Below, in pieces: positions 10,331 through 17,963 of a stretch of 64,000 nucleotides of DNA. Made by a program: the position numbers and the translations under genes. The stretch comes from Emcibacter nanhaiensis (GTDB taxonomy: Bacteria; Pseudomonadota; Alphaproteobacteria; Sphingomonadales; Emcibacteraceae): assembly GCF_006385175.1 (NCBI RefSeq), contig NZ_VFIY01000018.1, positions 186,001 to 250,000 on the forward strand. Reading direction: 5' to 3'. The notes beneath the pieces are model-generated. The model saw only the letters and a program-made list of their open reading frames with translations. It made no database searches and was not told the DNA's origin. Every line of letters begins with the position of its first letter. Position 1 is the stretch's first letter.

Positions 10331-10903
10331 TCAGGCTTTGCGACGGCGTCCCAGCAGCAGGCCGCCGAGGCCGAGGGCCAGCAGGCCAAGCATAGCAGGC
10401 TCGTCAGCGTCAACCGCTTCACCGGAGATAATCTGGCGTGTGGTATAGAGGACATGCTCTCCCAGAGCCGGAGAGGTGGTCACGACAGATTCTCCCTGGC
10501 CAAACCCGGTACAACCTGATGACGGTCCCTCGAGGCACCACCAGTTGATACCGCTGCCATTGGTAGGATTCTGGAACAGGGCAAATCCCTGAGCGGCAAA
10601 ATCAAACCACAGATCGGTCGCCGTGGCAATGAAGGCGGCACCGGAAATCAGCAGGTCCGAGTTATCGCCAACACTCCCGTTACCCAGAAGGTTGAATGTT
10701 GTACTGCCGTCATCCAGCAGCAGGTTCCAGTCAGTGACGTTGCCCGCGGACAAGGCCCCGAGAGTACCGTCCGTGGTAATGGTACCGGTTACGCCGCCCG
10801 CACCGATGGTCCGGTTAACAGAATAAATGGTCGCGGAGGCCGTTTCCGCCATCAGAAAGACAGCAAAAACACCCATCAAAATTTTAACAATTGCCTTAGT
10901 CAT
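10331..10903 (-). CDS. PEP-CTERM sorting-domain secreted protein
   Basis: 190 residues from the ATG at 10903, which has GGGAGA upstream; a longer frame from 10921 lacks a ribosome site. There is an N-terminal signal peptide (cleavage near ASA-TI, residue 25) and a C-terminal tail of the PEP-CTERM type: DADEPAMLG, a hydrophobic helix LLALGLGGLLLG and a final RRRKA. Such tails are recognised by exosortase and are found in bacteria that make exopolysaccharide. The body is rich in Thr, Ser, Gly and Asn, with one pair of cysteines (CLEGPSSGC), and has no recognised catalytic domain. It is probably exported and processed at the membrane. The adjoining polysaccharide locus is the usual context, but no exosortase gene is in this window. 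Confidence 0.75.
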   Translation of the reverse strand: MTKAIVKILMGVFAVFLMAETASATIYSVNRTIGAGGVTGTITTDGTLGALSAGNVTDWNLLLDDGSTTFNLLGNGSVGDNSDLLISGAAFIATATDLWFDFAAQGFALFQNPTNGSGINWWCLEGPSSGCTGFGQGESVVTTSPALGEHVLYTTRQIISGEAVDADEPAMLGLLALGLGGLLLGRRRKA

Positions 10904-11053
10904 GACACCAATCTCCCACACTCGCTTGGTATTGTTGGATACAAAATTCCACTTTATCCGAAAAATCGGTGCATATTTCGTGCCAGATTAATTTTACCCT
11001 TTTATATCAGAACATTAGGATATTTTTTATAAATTGGTGTAGAAAATGCCTCG

Positions 11054-11100
11054 GAAACTGTAAAGAAACCCGACAGTTTTTCAGGTTATTTTACAGTTTC
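11054..11100. repeat. Inverted repeat in the AT-rich gap between PEP-CTERM and NDUFA9-like genes
   Basis: GAAACTGTAAA (11054-11064) is repeated in perfect inverted form as TTTACAGTTTC (11090-11100), with a further ACAGTTTTTC in the 25 bp between. The 11 bp arms lie 30 bp beyond the stop of the minus-strand reductase gene and 150 bp upstream of the PEP-CTERM start. They could be a terminator-like fold or an operator. No T-run follows. Confidence 0.45.
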
Positions 11101-11132
11101 AGTGCTTTGGCCGGATTTCGGGTTGAGGAGCC

Positions 11133-12080
11133 TCAGCCCTCGATCTGGTCGGCGAACTGGCCCTTGGGGCGCCAGTGCATCATGTAGGACGGAATGATGG
11201 CTTCCACCGGGGTGCCGGCAATACCGAGGCTCGCGAGCCCCTCCGCCCCGTCGCTGACCACATTGTCCTTCTGCAGCAGGCGCAGCTGGTCAATGGTCAC
11301 CATCGGGCTTGGCAGCATGCCGAGGAAAAAGCCCATAACCCAGGCGGCCGGCGCCGGCACATCAATGAGCGGGAGATCGTTGCGGCTCTCCTTGCAGACG
11401 AGCTCGAGGATTTCCCGCATGCTGTAGACTTTCGGTCCGCCCAGCTCCAGGGTCTTGCCGGCAAGGGCGGCGTCGCTGACGGCCCGGACAATCACCTCGG
11501 CCACATCGCCCACATAGACCGGCTGGAACTTGCTGTCGCCGAAGATCACCGGCATCACCGGAAAACGGCTGGCCAGGGCGGCGAAGCGATTGAAGAAATC
11601 GTCGCCAGGGCCGAAAATGACGCTCGGCCGCAGGATGGTCGCGGACGGGAAATAGTGACGCACCGCGTCCTCGCCCCTGGCCTTGCTGCTGGCGTATTTG
11701 CTGTTTGAATCGGCGTCGGCGCCGAGCGCCGACATATGCACCAGCTTGCTCACCCCTTCGGCGGCGGCGGTTCTGGCGACAATGGCGGCGCCGATAGCCT
11801 GGACGCTGTTGAATTTCTGCTTGCCGGATTCGTGGAGGATGCCGACCAGGTTAACCACCGCATCAGCGCCCTTGACGGCGGCGCGGACCGATTTTTCGTC
11901 GCGTATATTGGCCTGCACCACCTGCACCTGGCCCACATCGCCGAGCGGCTTCAGGTGCATGGCGCTGTTGGGATGACGCACCGCCACCCGCACGCGCACG
12001 CCGGTTTTCGCCAGATGCTGGACCAGGGTGGTGCCTACGAATCCGCCACCCCCGAAAATTGTTACAAGACGATCAGCCAT
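11133..12080 (-). CDS. NDUFA9-like NAD(P)-binding SDR (complex I-associated type)
   Basis: 315 residues from the ATG at 12080, chosen because GGAG lies six bases upstream; an in-frame ATG two codons earlier abuts the GGAG. The NAD(P)-binding motif is IFGGGGFVGTTLV near the N-terminus, followed by NLVGILHESGKQKF, the YASSKARGEDAV region with the SDR lysine, and RPSVIFGPGDDFFNRFA. This is the atypical SDR group that includes eukaryotic NDUFA9 and the alphaproteobacterial homologues often annotated complex I NDUFA9 subunit family. Members bind NAD(P)H, and in mitochondria stabilise the complex I junction; the bacterial role is not settled. A hydrophobic stretch (WVMGFFLGMLPSPMV) in the C-terminal part may contact membrane. 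Confidence 0.85.
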   Translation of the reverse strand: MADRLVTIFGGGGFVGTTLVQHLAKTGVRVRVAVRHPNSAMHLKPLGDVGQVQVVQANIRDEKSVRAAVKGADAVVNLVGILHESGKQKFNSVQAIGAAIVARTAAAEGVSKLVHMSALGADADSNSKYASSKARGEDAVRHYFPSATILRPSVIFGPGDDFFNRFAALASRFPVMPVIFGDSKFQPVYVGDVAEVIVRAVSDAALAGKTLELGGPKVYSMREILELVCKESRNDLPLIDVPAPAAWVMGFFLGMLPSPMVTIDQLRLLQKDNVVSDGAEGLASLGIAGTPVEAIIPSYMMHWRPKGQFADQIEG

Positions 12081-12214
12081 ATCCATCTCCGGAATAGTCT
12101 TTTGAAACAACAGCCGTACCCCTCCAAAACGGGCTTTCCGGCGCAAATCTAGAAAGTCTTTTAGACTTTAACCGGGTCTCGCGTCCAGTCCAATTTAAAA
12201 TTTTCATATTGCCC

Positions 12215-12242
12215 TTGACTTTCCATTTCAGAGGGCTTATCC
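12215..12242 (+). promoter_or_regulatory. Likely promoter of tRNA-Leu
   Basis: TTGACT at 12215-12220 and TTATCC at 12237-12242, spaced 16 bp, end 19 bp before the tRNA. The -35 is close to consensus and the -10 is weak. Position relative to the tRNA is the main support. Confidence 0.4.
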
Positions 12243-12261
12243 CCTGCATTCACCAACCCGT

Positions 12262-12348
12262 GCCCAGATGGCGGAATTGGTAGACGCGCTAGCTTCAGGT
12301 GCTAGTGTCCGTATGGACGTGGAGGTTCGAGTCCTCTTCTGGGCACCA
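12262..12348 (+). tRNA. tRNA-Leu (anticodon CAG)
   Basis: The acceptor stem GCCCAGA pairs with TCTGGGC, the D-arm region is GCGGAATTGGTAGACGCG, and the anticodon stem CTAGC/GCTAG encloses the loop TTCAGGT, giving anticodon CAG. The long variable arm (GTCCGTATGGAC) is characteristic of leucine tRNA, and the T-loop is GGTTCGAGTCC. CCA is encoded at 12346-12348. Confidence 0.97.
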
Positions 12349-12391
12349 TTTTCCCCCACATGTTTCTCCGCCAAAGTTGAAGTGCTCTGTC

Positions 12392-13024
12392 TCAGCGCAG
12401 CAGCCAGCAGTTTTCGCTCGCCGCCGCCTGCCCTTTGAGGCCGCCGGGCACATCGGTACTCTCCACCAGACTGATATCATAGGCGGCGCTGTAATGGCGG
12501 CGGATCTCGCCTTCCGGCACCGAAAACGGCGGGCCGGGCTGGACCGACTGGTCATAGTCAAAGCTGATCATCAGCTGCGGCGCCGTATTGGTGATCTCCC
12601 GCAGATGGGCGGTATATTTGATCCGCATTTCCGGCGGCAGCGCCACCAGCGCCGCCCGGTCGTAGATCGCGTCCACCGGCCCCAGCAGCCCGGCGCTGAG
12701 GTCAAAAATATTGCCGACAAAGATATCGATGCCGTCGGCGCTGTAGAGCACCAGGTCGCCGACCTCGGAAATCGCCGGGGTGACCTCCAGCTCTTCAAAC
12801 AGTTGCCGGATGGCGATCTCGCTCAGCTCCGCCCCGGCGACCCGGTAGCCCTGGGACAGCAGCCAGGCGATATCCAGGGTCTTGCCGCACAGGGGGACAA
12901 ACACCCGGCTTTCCTTCGGCAGAGCGAGCTCCTTGAAATGGGCGGCCAGCATGTCATGCGCCGCATCCTGGTGAAAGCCGATTTCCAGTTTTTCCCATTT
13001 GTCGTGCCAGAATTCTGCGTCCAT
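12392..13024 (-). CDS. tpm: Thiopurine S-methyltransferase family protein
   Basis: 210 residues. It opens with MDAEFWHDKWEKLEIGFHQ, the WxxRWxxxxxxFH-like start of bacterial TPMT enzymes, followed by the SAM motif FVPLCGKTLDIAWL and GAELSEIAIRQLFEE, and ends with a region like ISFDYDQ. The length matches the roughly 215-residue bacterial enzymes. These transfer a methyl group from SAM to sulfur or to selenium and tellurium compounds; the native substrate here cannot be told. The gene stands alone between tRNA-Leu and a divergent membrane-protein gene. Confidence 0.9.
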   Translation of the reverse strand: MDAEFWHDKWEKLEIGFHQDAAHDMLAAHFKELALPKESRVFVPLCGKTLDIAWLLSQGYRVAGAELSEIAIRQLFEELEVTPAISEVGDLVLYSADGIDIFVGNIFDLSAGLLGPVDAIYDRAALVALPPEMRIKYTAHLREITNTAPQLMISFDYDQSVQPGPPFSVPEGEIRRHYSAAYDISLVESTDVPGGLKGQAAASENCWLLR

Positions 13025-13173
13025 GAAGGGCTCCTGAAAGATGTTATTTCTGTTGGTGATACGAACAAGATTCTGGCGCGCTTCCTGTCGAGGTCAAGGA
13101 AAATTGACTCCAGTTCGCTTTTTTTTGGTTGCCGACCTTTTCCCCCTTGCCATGCTCTGCTACTCTCCCCCTC

Positions 13174-13743
13174 ATGCTGTTCAAGAACGTCGCCCCGCAA
13201 AAGCAGGCGCTGATCAAGTTCCTCCTGCTGCTTGTCATCCTGGTGGTCTATGTGGCCTACCTGAGCTATGAGTACGGCCTGATGACCGGCGGCCTGGCGG
13301 CGATCCTGACCTGGAGCTTCTTTGTGCTCTGCACCCCGATCGCCGATGCAGGCTTCCTGCTCGACTTCCCGCTCCGGCTGCTGTTCGGCATCCGCATGAT
13401 CCATTCCGAGCTCACGGTCTGGACCATCGCCGTCAGCCTCAATACCTACAGCCTGCTGTTCCGGCCCGGGAATTACGACACCACGATCCTGACCCGGCTG
13501 CTGCATCATATCCTGACCCATCCCTGGCCCTACTGGAGCGTCATTCTGCTGTCCTGCGCCGGCACCTTCCTGTCGATCCGTTTCGGCGACGAGCTGATGG
13601 ATGTGATCCACCACCGTGACCGGGCGTTTTTCCACAGCAACGCCTTCAAGCATGAGCTGATCCTGATCGCCTTTTTCGGCATGGTGGTGTTCAGTTATTA
13701 TGAACTGATCGCCTCCCTTGGCCTCGATAGCGGAAGCTGGTAA
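13174..13743 (+). CDS. Uncharacterised multi-pass membrane protein
   Basis: 189 residues from an ATG after the CTCCCCCTC stretch; a longer frame from 13129 has no membrane character at its start. Five hydrophobic segments are visible: around residues 14-33 (FLLLLVILVVYVAYLS), 35-55, 75-92, 118-135 and 162-180. Between them lie charged stretches such as FGDELMDVIHHRDRAFFHSN, with several histidines on one side. I do not recognise the family. It precedes the symporter gene by 33 bp on the same strand and may be cotranscribed with it, which could point to an accessory role in transport, but this is only position. Confidence 0.7.
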   Translation: MLFKNVAPQKQALIKFLLLLVILVVYVAYLSYEYGLMTGGLAAILTWSFFVLCTPIADAGFLLDFPLRLLFGIRMIHSELTVWTIAVSLNTYSLLFRPGNYDTTILTRLLHHILTHPWPYWSVILLSCAGTFLSIRFGDELMDVIHHRDRAFFHSNAFKHELILIAFFGMVVFSYYELIASLGLDSGSW

Positions 13744-13776
13744 GCTGGCCGCATAGGACCAGCAGCGGGGAAGAAC

Positions 13777-15156
13777 ATGACACTTGAACGCTCCCTCATC
13801 AATCTGCGCTACAACCTCCGGAGCCTGATCACCGGCCGACTGTGGCTGCAGGTGATCCTGGCCATGATCCTGGGCGTCGGTTTCGGCATCCTGATCGGCC
13901 CGGCGAGCGGTTATGTGGACGCGGACCTGTCGGAACTGATCGCGAGCTGGATCGCCCTGCCCGGCAAGATCTTTCTGTTGGGCATCCAGTTCATCATCAT
14001 CCCGCTGATTATCGCCTCGGTCATTCGCGGCATCGCCGCCGGCGAGGAAAGTGAGAATATCGGCCGCCTCGGCATCAGCACCATCCTGTTTTTCATCGCC
14101 ACCACCATCATCGCCGTGGTGATCGGCCTCGGCATGGCCCTGCTGATCAAGCCCGGCGCCTATATCGACAGCGCCCTGCTGCAGTCGATCATCCCCGAGA
14201 GCGCCCCGGCGGAAACGGAGAATATGGCCGCCGCCGGCCTGCCCGCGGTCAAGGAAATCCCCGACCTGCTGACCAGCCTGTTCCCCAGGGACCCGCTCGC
14301 TACCTTTGTCAGCGGCAACATGCTGCAGACAGTGATCAGCGCCATCATCATCGGCGTCGCCATGCTGGCCATGGCCCCGACCCAGCGCCGGCCGATCCTG
14401 GAACTGCTGGAATCGGTGCAGACCGTGTGCATGGTGATTGTCGGCTGGGTGCTGAAATTCGTGCCCTATGCGGTGTTCGGGCTGCTGGCCAATATCGCCG
14501 CCCGGGTCGGAGTCAGCACCCTGCTCGCCGCCACCGTCTATGTGGCCACGGTGCTGGCCGGGCTGTTGCTGCTGTTGCTGATCTATGTGCTGATTGTCAT
14601 GGTCATGGGCCGGATCGGCCCGCTCACCTTCCTCAGCGAGGCCCGGGAAGTGATGCTGCTGGCGCTCTCCACCTCCAGCTCGGCCGCGGTCATGCCGCTG
14701 ACCCTCTCCACCGCCGAGAAAAAGCTTAACGTGCGGAGTGGCATCGCCCGCTTTGTCATCCCGCTCGGCACCACCATTAACATGGGCGGCACCGCGCTGT
14801 ACCAGGGGGTGGCGACCCTGTTCCTGGCCCAGGTGTTCCAGGTCGACATCGGCATTTCCGGCATGATCCTGGTGGTGGTGATGGCGACCAGCGCCTCGAT
14901 CGGCTCGCCCGGCACCCCCGGGGTCGGCATCGTCATTCTCGCCACCATTCTGGAAAGCGTCGGCATCCCGACCGCCGGCATCGCATTAATCATGGGCGTG
15001 GACCGGATACTCGACATGTGCCGGACCTCGGTCAATGTCACCGGCGACATCGCCGCCAGCATTACCCTCAACCGGCTGATCCCGGAGGAAGGGGAAGCCC
15101 CGGCAACGGTGCTTCAAGAGGCGACGGTGCCGGTGAAAGACGAGCCGCAGGGGTAG
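13777..15156 (+). CDS. Dicarboxylate/amino acid:cation symporter (DAACS family)
   Basis: 459 residues, about eight membrane segments. The family marks are the serine-rich STSSSAAVMPLTLS re-entrant loop, TTINMGGTALYQGVATLFLAQ in the seventh segment, and SIGSPGTPGVG in the second re-entrant loop. Members couple uptake of glutamate, aspartate, neutral amino acids or C4-dicarboxylates to Na+ or H+. The cation-binding NMDGT motif of characterised transporters reads NMGGT here, so the aspartate is replaced by glycine. The C-terminal RILDMCRTSVNVTGD retains the conserved D...R/T...N pattern used for substrate and ion binding. Substrate cannot be assigned. Confidence 0.9.
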   Translation: MTLERSLINLRYNLRSLITGRLWLQVILAMILGVGFGILIGPASGYVDADLSELIASWIALPGKIFLLGIQFIIIPLIIASVIRGIAAGEESENIGRLGISTILFFIATTIIAVVIGLGMALLIKPGAYIDSALLQSIIPESAPAETENMAAAGLPAVKEIPDLLTSLFPRDPLATFVSGNMLQTVISAIIIGVAMLAMAPTQRRPILELLESVQTVCMVIVGWVLKFVPYAVFGLLANIAARVGVSTLLAATVYVATVLAGLLLLLLIYVLIVMVMGRIGPLTFLSEAREVMLLALSTSSSAAVMPLTLSTAEKKLNVRSGIARFVIPLGTTINMGGTALYQGVATLFLAQVFQVDIGISGMILVVVMATSASIGSPGTPGVGIVILATILESVGIPTAGIALIMGVDRILDMCRTSVNVTGDIAASITLNRLIPEEGEAPATVLQEATVPVKDEPQG

Positions 15157-15158
15157 GA

Positions 15159-15686
15159 CTAAATCCCCATCTGCTTGCGGAATTTCTTCATCTTTTTCAG
15201 CAGTATGTTGCGTTTGACCGGCGACAGGTAATCGAGATAGATCACGCCGTCGAGGTAATCCACCTCATGCTGGATCACGGTGGCGAGCCAGCCTTCGGCG
15301 CGGAGGGTCTGTTCCGCCCCCTGCGCGTCAAGATAGGTGACGGTGATCTGTTTCGGCCGGGTGACCTCGGCGGAAATGCTGGGATAGCTGAGCGAGCCCT
15401 CTTCGAAGGTCTGGGTTTCTTCGGACTTGTCGACAATCTCCGGATTGACCATGGCGATAGGGCTTTCCGCCCCGCCCTCCTGCAGGTCGATCACCACCAG
15501 CCGCTTCAGCAATCCCACCATATTGGCGCCGAGGCCGACGCCGCGCTCCCGGTACAGCACCTCGAACATGCCGTCAAGCAGGGCGCGGATCTCGTCATCC
15601 ACCTGCCCGACCGGCTCCGCCGTCTGGCGAAACACCGGATCGGGGGCATAGACCAATTTCAGGTTTACCGATTTCAGCGGGGTCAT
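15159..15686 (-). CDS. Peptide deformylase homologue with degenerate active site
   Basis: 175 residues, the length and fold pattern of bacterial deformylase. All three family motifs are in place but altered. Motif 1, normally GxGLAAxQ, reads GVGLGANM (residues 49-56), so the catalytic glutamine is Met56. Motif 2, normally EGCLS, reads EGSLS, so the metal-ligand cysteine is Ser98. Motif 3, normally HExxH, reads HEVDY, so His140 and Glu141 remain but the second histidine is Tyr144. Loss of two of three metal ligands makes removal of N-formyl groups unlikely. The frame is intact from start to stop, and the surrounding residues stay conserved, so it looks selected rather than decaying. It may have a binding or regulatory role. 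It is convergent with the symporter, 2 bp apart. Confidence 0.85.
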   Translation of the reverse strand: MTPLKSVNLKLVYAPDPVFRQTAEPVGQVDDEIRALLDGMFEVLYRERGVGLGANMVGLLKRLVVIDLQEGGAESPIAMVNPEIVDKSEETQTFEEGSLSYPSISAEVTRPKQITVTYLDAQGAEQTLRAEGWLATVIQHEVDYLDGVIYLDYLSPVKRNILLKKMKKFRKQMGI

Positions 15687-15718
15687 TAAGAACTTCTTTT
15701 TCTTTAATTGTTAAAAGG

Positions 15719-15748
15719 TTGCCACTTATACTTTAAAGCCAGTATAAA
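15719..15748 (+). promoter_or_regulatory. Likely promoter of the RNase D gene
   Basis: TTGCCA (15719-15724) and TATAAA (15743-15748) are spaced 18 bp, 36 bp before the start at 15785, in the gap between the divergent deformylase-like gene and rnd. Confidence 0.4.
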
Positions 15749-15784
15749 GTTTAGTAGAAGTTTGGCAGACAAATTGGGAAATTC

Positions 15785-16399
15785 ATGACCATAAAATTAT
15801 TCCACGGGGACCTTCCCGACGATATCAAATTTTCCGGACCGGTAGCGGTCGATACCGAAACCCTGGGCCTGAAACCGCATCGCGACCGGTTGTGCCTGGT
15901 GCAGCTGTCCGGCGGCGACGGCAACGCCTATCTGGTGCAGATCGCCCAGGGCCAGACCAGCGCCCCGAACCTGAAAAAAGTTCTCGAGGATACCGGTTCC
16001 GTCAAGATTTTTCATTTTGCCCGCTTTGATGTGGCCGTGCTGAAACACTATCTGGAGATCAACGTCAAACCGATCTATTGCACCAAGATCGCCTCCCGGC
16101 TGGTGCGCACCTATACCGACAAGCACGGCCTCAAGGACCTGTGCCGCGAACTGCTGCAGGTGGAGATTTCCAAGCAGCAGCAGAGTTCCAACTGGGGCGC
16201 CGACGAACTGAGCCAGGCCCAGCAGGAATATGCCGCCTCGGACGTTTTGTACCTGCATCGCCTGATGAGCCGGCTGGACGTGATGCTGGAGCGGGCCGGC
16301 CGGCGGGAAATGGCCCGGAAATGCTTCGACTTCCTGCCAACCCGGGCCGAACTGGACCTGGCTGGCTGGGAAGAAGAGGATATTTTTGCCCACAGCTGA
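15785..16399 (+). CDS. rnd: Short ribonuclease D-type 3'-5' exonuclease
   Basis: 204 residues comprising the DEDDy exonuclease domain alone. Exo I is VAVDTETLG with Asp and Glu near residues 23-25, Exo II is FHFARFDVAVL with the aspartate near residue 82, and Exo III is YAASDVLYL with the tyrosine and aspartate near residue 150. The HRDC domain of full-length E. coli RNase D is absent, as in many alphaproteobacterial homologues. The enzyme should trim 3' ends of tRNA or other RNA. It lies upstream of the lptC cluster in the same direction, a common arrangement in alphaproteobacteria. Confidence 0.88.
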   Translation: MTIKLFHGDLPDDIKFSGPVAVDTETLGLKPHRDRLCLVQLSGGDGNAYLVQIAQGQTSAPNLKKVLEDTGSVKIFHFARFDVAVLKHYLEINVKPIYCTKIASRLVRTYTDKHGLKDLCRELLQVEISKQQQSSNWGADELSQAQQEYAASDVLYLHRLMSRLDVMLERAGRREMARKCFDFLPTRAELDLAGWEEEDIFAHS

Positions 16400-16541
16400 C
16401 GTTTTGCGGCTGATTCCGGTTAAAAATTCTTTTCCCGGAACCCTTTTTCTGCCATCTTCCTGACAGATAACATGTCAATCAGAGCAGAATGCCAAACAGG
16501 ACAAACACTCCGGCAGTCGTTGCCGGGGTTACGGGCGTAAT

Positions 16542-17270
16542 ATGAGTGAACATAAGGATATACACGGCAGCGTCGCAGGCGAAAGCCATGCCGACCACCT
16601 GGAAAGGCTGATTCCGAAAAGCAGCCAGAGCTTCGAGGAAAGCCAGAAGCAGGTGGAGCTGATTTCTGTCCTGAAAAAATCCCTGCCGGTCATTACCGTC
16701 TTTTTCCTGATCGCCCTGGTGCTGTGGCCGGTCTTCAGCACCAAGGAAGGCAGCTTTACCCTGGCCATCGACCGGCTGGAAAAGCGGGATGAAACCGCCA
16801 AGCTGATCAAGCCCCGCTATGAAGGCAAGGACCGCTACAACAATCCGGTGCGGATTTCCGCCGAAAGCGCCTATCGCGAAACCAACGAGGCCAAGGACTA
16901 TAAATTCCGCAACCTGCTGGCCGAAATGTATCTGAAATCAGGCGACCGCATGTTTGTGAAGGCCCGCTCCGGCCTGTTTGATGTTTCGGACCAGGTGATG
17001 CAGCTGGACGATGAAGTGCACATCCAGTCGGACACCGGTTTTAATTTCACCGCCCGCCAGGCCGAATTCCAGATCAATGACAAACTGGCCAGCGGCCATG
17101 ACGGCGTCAGCGGATCGGCGCCCTTTGGCGCCTTCAGCTCCCGCGCCTTCAAGGTCAATGTGGACGAGGAAACCGTCTTTCTGGAAGGCGACGTCAAGAT
17201 GCACATCGATCCGGAAAAACCCATTGAAACCCCCGAAATTTCCACACCGGGCAGCGATGACAACAATTAA
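16542..17270 (+). CDS. lptC: LPS export system protein LptC
   Basis: 242 residues. A cytoplasmic N-terminus of about 45 residues precedes one membrane anchor (SLPVITVFFLIALVLWPVF), followed by a periplasmic beta-jellyroll region with repeated strands such as DRYNNPVRISAESAYRE and FNFTARQAEFQIN. LptC belongs to the LptB2FGC transporter and passes LPS to LptA across the periplasm. The gene starts the lptC-lptA-lptB-rpoN-hpf-ptsN run. The sequence is weakly conserved, so the identification depends on both topology and synteny. Confidence 0.88.
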   Translation: MSEHKDIHGSVAGESHADHLERLIPKSSQSFEESQKQVELISVLKKSLPVITVFFLIALVLWPVFSTKEGSFTLAIDRLEKRDETAKLIKPRYEGKDRYNNPVRISAESAYRETNEAKDYKFRNLLAEMYLKSGDRMFVKARSGLFDVSDQVMQLDDEVHIQSDTGFNFTARQAEFQINDKLASGHDGVSGSAPFGAFSSRAFKVNVDEETVFLEGDVKMHIDPEKPIETPEISTPGSDDNN

Positions 17271-17288
17271 CCAGGCAACTCAGGTAAT

Positions 17289-17849
17289 ATGATGACTTAT
17301 TTTACCCCTAATTCCCGCAACGGCTTTTTACTGGTCAAAATCGTGGTGCCGGCCCTCCTCGCCCTGGCACTGATGTTGAGCGGCAGCCTGGCCCGGGCGC
17401 AGATTTCCGCCCTCAAGGACCATGACGTGAAAGAGCCGGTGGATATCAGCGCCGACAAGCTGGAAGTCCGCCAGAAGGAAAATATTGCGGTTTTTGTCGG
17501 CAATGTGAAGGTGGTCCAGGGCGACATGACCATGAACTCGGACCGCATCAACGTCTATTACGAGGCCGGGGAAGACAAGGAACTGTCCTCCTCCATCACC
17601 CGGCTCGACGCCTCCGGCAACGTCACCGTCAAATCCCCAACCGAGGAAATTTCCAGCAGCTGGGCGGTCTATGACCTGTCCGAAGGGATCATTACCCTGG
17701 GCGACCGGGTGGTGCTGAAAACCGAAGACGGGGAGCTGCATGGCAAAAAGCTGCGCCTCAACCTGGATACCGGCGTGATCAGCATTGAAGGCCAGGACGG
17801 AAAGGACCGGGTCAAGGGCCAGTTTACCGTCCCGGACAAACAAGACTAA
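17289..17849 (+). CDS. lptA: LPS transport periplasmic protein LptA
   Basis: 186 residues with a signal peptide (ALLALALMLSGSLARA, cleavage near residue 37) and an OstA-type domain: PVDISADKLEVRQKENIAVF, GNVKVVQGDMTMNSDRINVYY, and the later TLGDRVVLKTEDGELHGKKL. LptA forms the periplasmic bridge that carries LPS from LptC to LptD. It follows lptC by 18 bp and precedes lptB, as expected. No anomalies. Confidence 0.92.
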   Translation: MMTYFTPNSRNGFLLVKIVVPALLALALMLSGSLARAQISALKDHDVKEPVDISADKLEVRQKENIAVFVGNVKVVQGDMTMNSDRINVYYEAGEDKELSSSITRLDASGNVTVKSPTEEISSSWAVYDLSEGIITLGDRVVLKTEDGELHGKKLRLNLDTGVISIEGQDGKDRVKGQFTVPDKQD

Positions 17850-17963
17850 CCTGCCGGAAAAGCGCTGGTCGACAAAATTGCCTGCCTGTATTTAAAATTT
17901 ATGGTAAATTTCCTATATCTGAAGGGTAAGGTCAGGTCAGGAAAAACCCTTTGTTAATCCCTT

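Noticed and set aside
10969-11187. 72-codon plus-strand frame between the PEP-CTERM and reductase genes
   Set aside because: It overlaps the reductase end and the inverted repeat, has no ribosome site and reads as random AT-rich sequence.
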